DNA of 64,000 nt from contig NC_066571.1 of NCBI RefSeq assembly GCF_024679095.1, forward strand, positions 962,440 to 1,026,439, given 5' to 3'. The position numbers and the translations under genes were made by a program. Origin of the DNA: Eriocheir sinensis (taxonomy: Eukaryota > Arthropoda > Malacostraca > Decapoda > Varunidae). The notes beneath the pieces are model-generated. The model was not told where the DNA came from and ran no database searches. It saw only the letters and a program-made list of their open reading frames with translations. The stretch's first letter is position 1; every line of letters begins with the position of its first letter. Of this stretch, positions 61,437 through 64,000 are shown piece after piece.

Positions 61437-62713
61437 CTCCGTATGGGAGTCTGGAAGGTCCTGACCCTCTCGGGTGATCAGCGAATACTCTATCTGCCAG
61501 TAGGCTGAAAGTGGACATAGTGGGGCTCTCTGAGACTAGGAGACCTGGCAATGGAGATATCAGTAGGGCGGGTTATGCCTACTGCTGGTCAGGCCAGAAC
61601 AATGGTGCTGCTTGCAGGGGAGTAGCTATAGCCATTTCTAACAGACTGTCATTGTGGTTACTCCGGTTGATGAGCGTATGAGGCTGGTGAGGTTGAAGCA
61701 CACCCTGGACTTCATTTATCTTATTGCAGTGTATGCCTCTACCGAGATGTGCGGACTTGAGGGGAAAGAGATGTTCTATATGCTAAGCTTGACTCTTTAA
61801 TGGACCATTGCTCCCCACGCGACACACTCATTGTCTTGGGCGACTTTATTGTAGTTACTGGGACAGAGAGAGATGCCATCGAGTTATGTGTTGGTCCCCA
61901 CGGCTCTGGCACCAGAAACGCAAATAGTTCACTTCTTCTGAACTTTGCAAACTCCAGAATGGTGAGGATTGTTTGTTCCTGGTTCCAGAGACGCAAGCCT
62001 CGCCGCTGGACTTGGTACAGCAATGCTGGCGGTGTGGGAAAGGAGATCGATCACATTCTTGTCAGTACTCGTTTGATGATCCTCCAGAACATGAGAGTTT
62101 GCTGGAGTGGTGAGCTCTTTGATAACGACCACAGTTTTGTTGTTGCAAAACTGATAATACGCATCAGGTCAAAAAATATTCCCAAGATGCAACCCTCCAG
62201 GTATCAGATGCGGATGGGTACCGGGCTCGTTGAGCCGAGTACTTTGGACAGTTGTACACTGCAGAGCCACCAAGAGAACAGCTCCCTCTGGCTGGGTTGC
62301 AGATAACAGCTACTGATCCACCAATAGACGAAACTCCATCCTCTCTTGCGGACGTGAGAAAGGTTGTGAGGACGTTGAAGGGTGAAAAGGCAACCGCCAT
62401 ATCAGCGCAGATTTATTGAAAACTGGGGATGAAGCCATGATCCATGGGTTGCATGCGGTGCTGTCTGCCGTGTGGCAGTCCGGTAGCTTTCTTCTTGACA
62501 GGAAAAGGGAGTTGGTTGTCCCTATCTGGAAAGAGAAAAAGGACCGACTTGACTGCAACAATTAGCGTAATATTACACTCCACAGTGTGCCGGGCAAGGT
62601 GCTCGCTCATCTGCTGTTGATGCGAATTCAATATCATCTGTTAAAGTTTCAGAGACTGGAACAATCCGGGCTCACACCCTGCAAGTCAACAATTGACCAG
62701 TTCCTAACACTTT
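61437..62713 (+). pseudogene. RTE-like LINE relic: endonuclease and start of RT
   Basis: Joined + frames read a WKVLTLSGDQR-like start, SRLKVDIVGLSETRRPGNGD, AGYAYCWSGQNNGAACRGVA, LKHTLDFIYLIAVYAS, LIVLGDFIVVTGTERDAIEL (normally GDFN), CVGPHGSGTRNANSSLLLNF, TWYSNAGGVGKEIDHILVST and FDNDHSFVVAKLIIRI. A linker (ADGYRARLAEYFGQLYTAEP) and early RT residues (VRTLKGEKATAIS, a stop, LDRKRELVVPIWKEKKDRLD) follow. The GLSE, GDF and DH positions mark an APE endonuclease. It ends at STIDQFLTL, where (TA)n begins, before the palm. Confidence 0.8.
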
Positions 62714-62925
<212 letters not shown>

Positions 62926-62926
62926 G

Positions 62927-63190
62927 GGGCCTAGTGGATAAGGTGGTGAGCTTGGGATCGGACGGATGTCGACGCATGGGTTCGAATCCCCACCAGTGAT
63001 CTACCTTGAAACTTTGTGTCATTTGCCAGTGGCAAAATCACCTACATGTCACCCTGACACCCGAGTTCTAGTTGCATAGCAATAAAGATGAGCTTTGGGG
63101 GTAACATGGGCCTTTCAGGTGCCACTATAAAACCCCGCCCACACCACTAACGGGCTCTGAGCAACACCAGAAGGCAGAATATGCCTACAG
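62927..63190 (+). mobile_element. tRNA-derived SINE, plus strand
   Basis: A tRNA-like head has an A box (TAGTGGATAAGG, 62932-62943) and a perfect B box (GGGTTCGAATCCC, 62978-62990). A unique body follows (CATTTGCCAGTGGCAAAATC, a 6-bp hairpin), ending at an A-rich 3' tract (63202-63215) before the next (TA)n. The head does not fold as a complete tRNA, so it is a retroposon. Its body differs from that of the 30.3-kb SINE. Confidence 0.8.
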
Positions 63191-63206
63191 TGCATATACG
63201 TAAAAA

Positions 63207-63453
<247 letters not shown>

Positions 63454-63517
63454 CTCAAGGGCACACAAAAAACAATATATAAAAAACTATAGCTACTTAC
63501 AAAAGCAAAGAGATGGC

Positions 63518-63702
63518 CAGATCAATTAGCGTATTGCTCACAGTGTGCCGGGCAGGATTGCTCGCTCATCAGCCCCTTTACTCGCTCTAAAAAAAAAAAA
63601 AAAAAGAAAAAAAAAAATCAATTAGCGTAATATTACACTCCACAGTGTGCCGGGCAAGTTGCTCGCTCATCTGCTGTTGATGCGAGTTCAATATCATATC
63701 AT
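63518..63702 (+). pseudogene. Two extra copies of an RTE RT fragment
   Basis: AATTAGCGTA followed by CACAGTGTGCCGGGCA and GCTCGCTCATC occurs at 63524-63571 (shortened) and 63619-63695 (nearly complete). Both match 62562-62637 of the RTE relic. They are separated by an A-rich run (63590-63617). The reading corresponds to NITLHSVPGKVLAHLLL. Confidence 0.82.
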
Positions 63703-64000
63703 AGACTTCACAACTAGTTGACGGGAAATCTCTTCAGTCTTGGCGCGCTGGCTTCGCGTAAGGGGCCGATTGTTATGGCGAGGATTCAAGGTAACTTATA
63801 TAAAATAGCACCATGCGTGCACTTTGAAAACGTTGTGTAAAAAATGGCAAATTTGCGTAACTTTAGGTTGAAATCTTTACGTAAAATGAATGATAACTGT
63901 AGGATAGTGAAGTCCACAGTTTTACGTATTAGGAAACAAGAAATGTACGTTTAGTTAGTGCCTACATGGCAACTCAGCTCAGTTCCCGCGTCGCCTAACT
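63703..64000. other. Window end, nothing recognised
   Basis: AT-rich with repeated TTTACGTA and TTTGCGTAA words. No open frame or repeat family was recognised. Confidence 0.5.

Overview
This is nuclear DNA of an invertebrate animal, most likely a decapod crustacean such as a crab. The evidence is GT-AG introns, very abundant dinucleotide and trinucleotide microsatellites, decapod-type LINEs with a TTCTTATG-repeat tail, tRNA-derived SINEs, a Harbinger transposon, and no prokaryotic gene organisation. The organism call is an inference from repeat content, not from a marker gene.

The only host gene I can support lies on the + strand and spans the left two thirds of the window. It has at least three phase-0 exons at about 12516-12824, 22630-22905 and 39490-39894. 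Together they encode about 330 residues of an ankyrin-repeat protein that I cannot name. An 880-bp imperfect palindrome sits just upstream. Each arm carries a CCAAT box, a CRE and a GC box, so it looks like an inverted-duplicated promoter. An 11.5-kb array of a 31-bp satellite with higher-order structure lies further upstream.

The introns are filled with repeats. Intron 1 (12.8-22.6 kb) holds an RLE-type retroelement with an internal 2-kb tandem duplication, a 1-kb trinucleotide microsatellite and a 40-bp minisatellite ending at the exon 2 acceptor. Intron 2 (22.9-39.5 kb) holds an inverted pair of CR1-like LINE copies and then a nest. The nest is a mobile-element-associated gene with FEN/XPG-like and CXC-like motifs, split by a Jockey-like LINE, which is split by a 6.55-kb Harbinger element, which contains a SINE. 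Downstream of exon 3 is a 15-bp minisatellite of about 51 units.

From 41 to 64 kb I see almost only transposable-element material: Jockey, RTE and CR1 fragments, a 43-bp minisatellite with (GT)n expansions, a nearly complete CR1-like LINE (49.36-52.51 kb), two opposed LINE endonuclease fragments, and two diverged P-element-like transposase relics. One relic is split by a second LINE that encodes an SGNH-esterase ORF1. The window ends with an RTE relic, a tRNA-SINE and long (TA)n tracts.

Most coding sequence here is broken, and the relics were read by joining frames by eye. Family names rest on recalled motif patterns, not on searches. No rRNA gene, functional tRNA gene, CRISPR array or bacterial feature was found.
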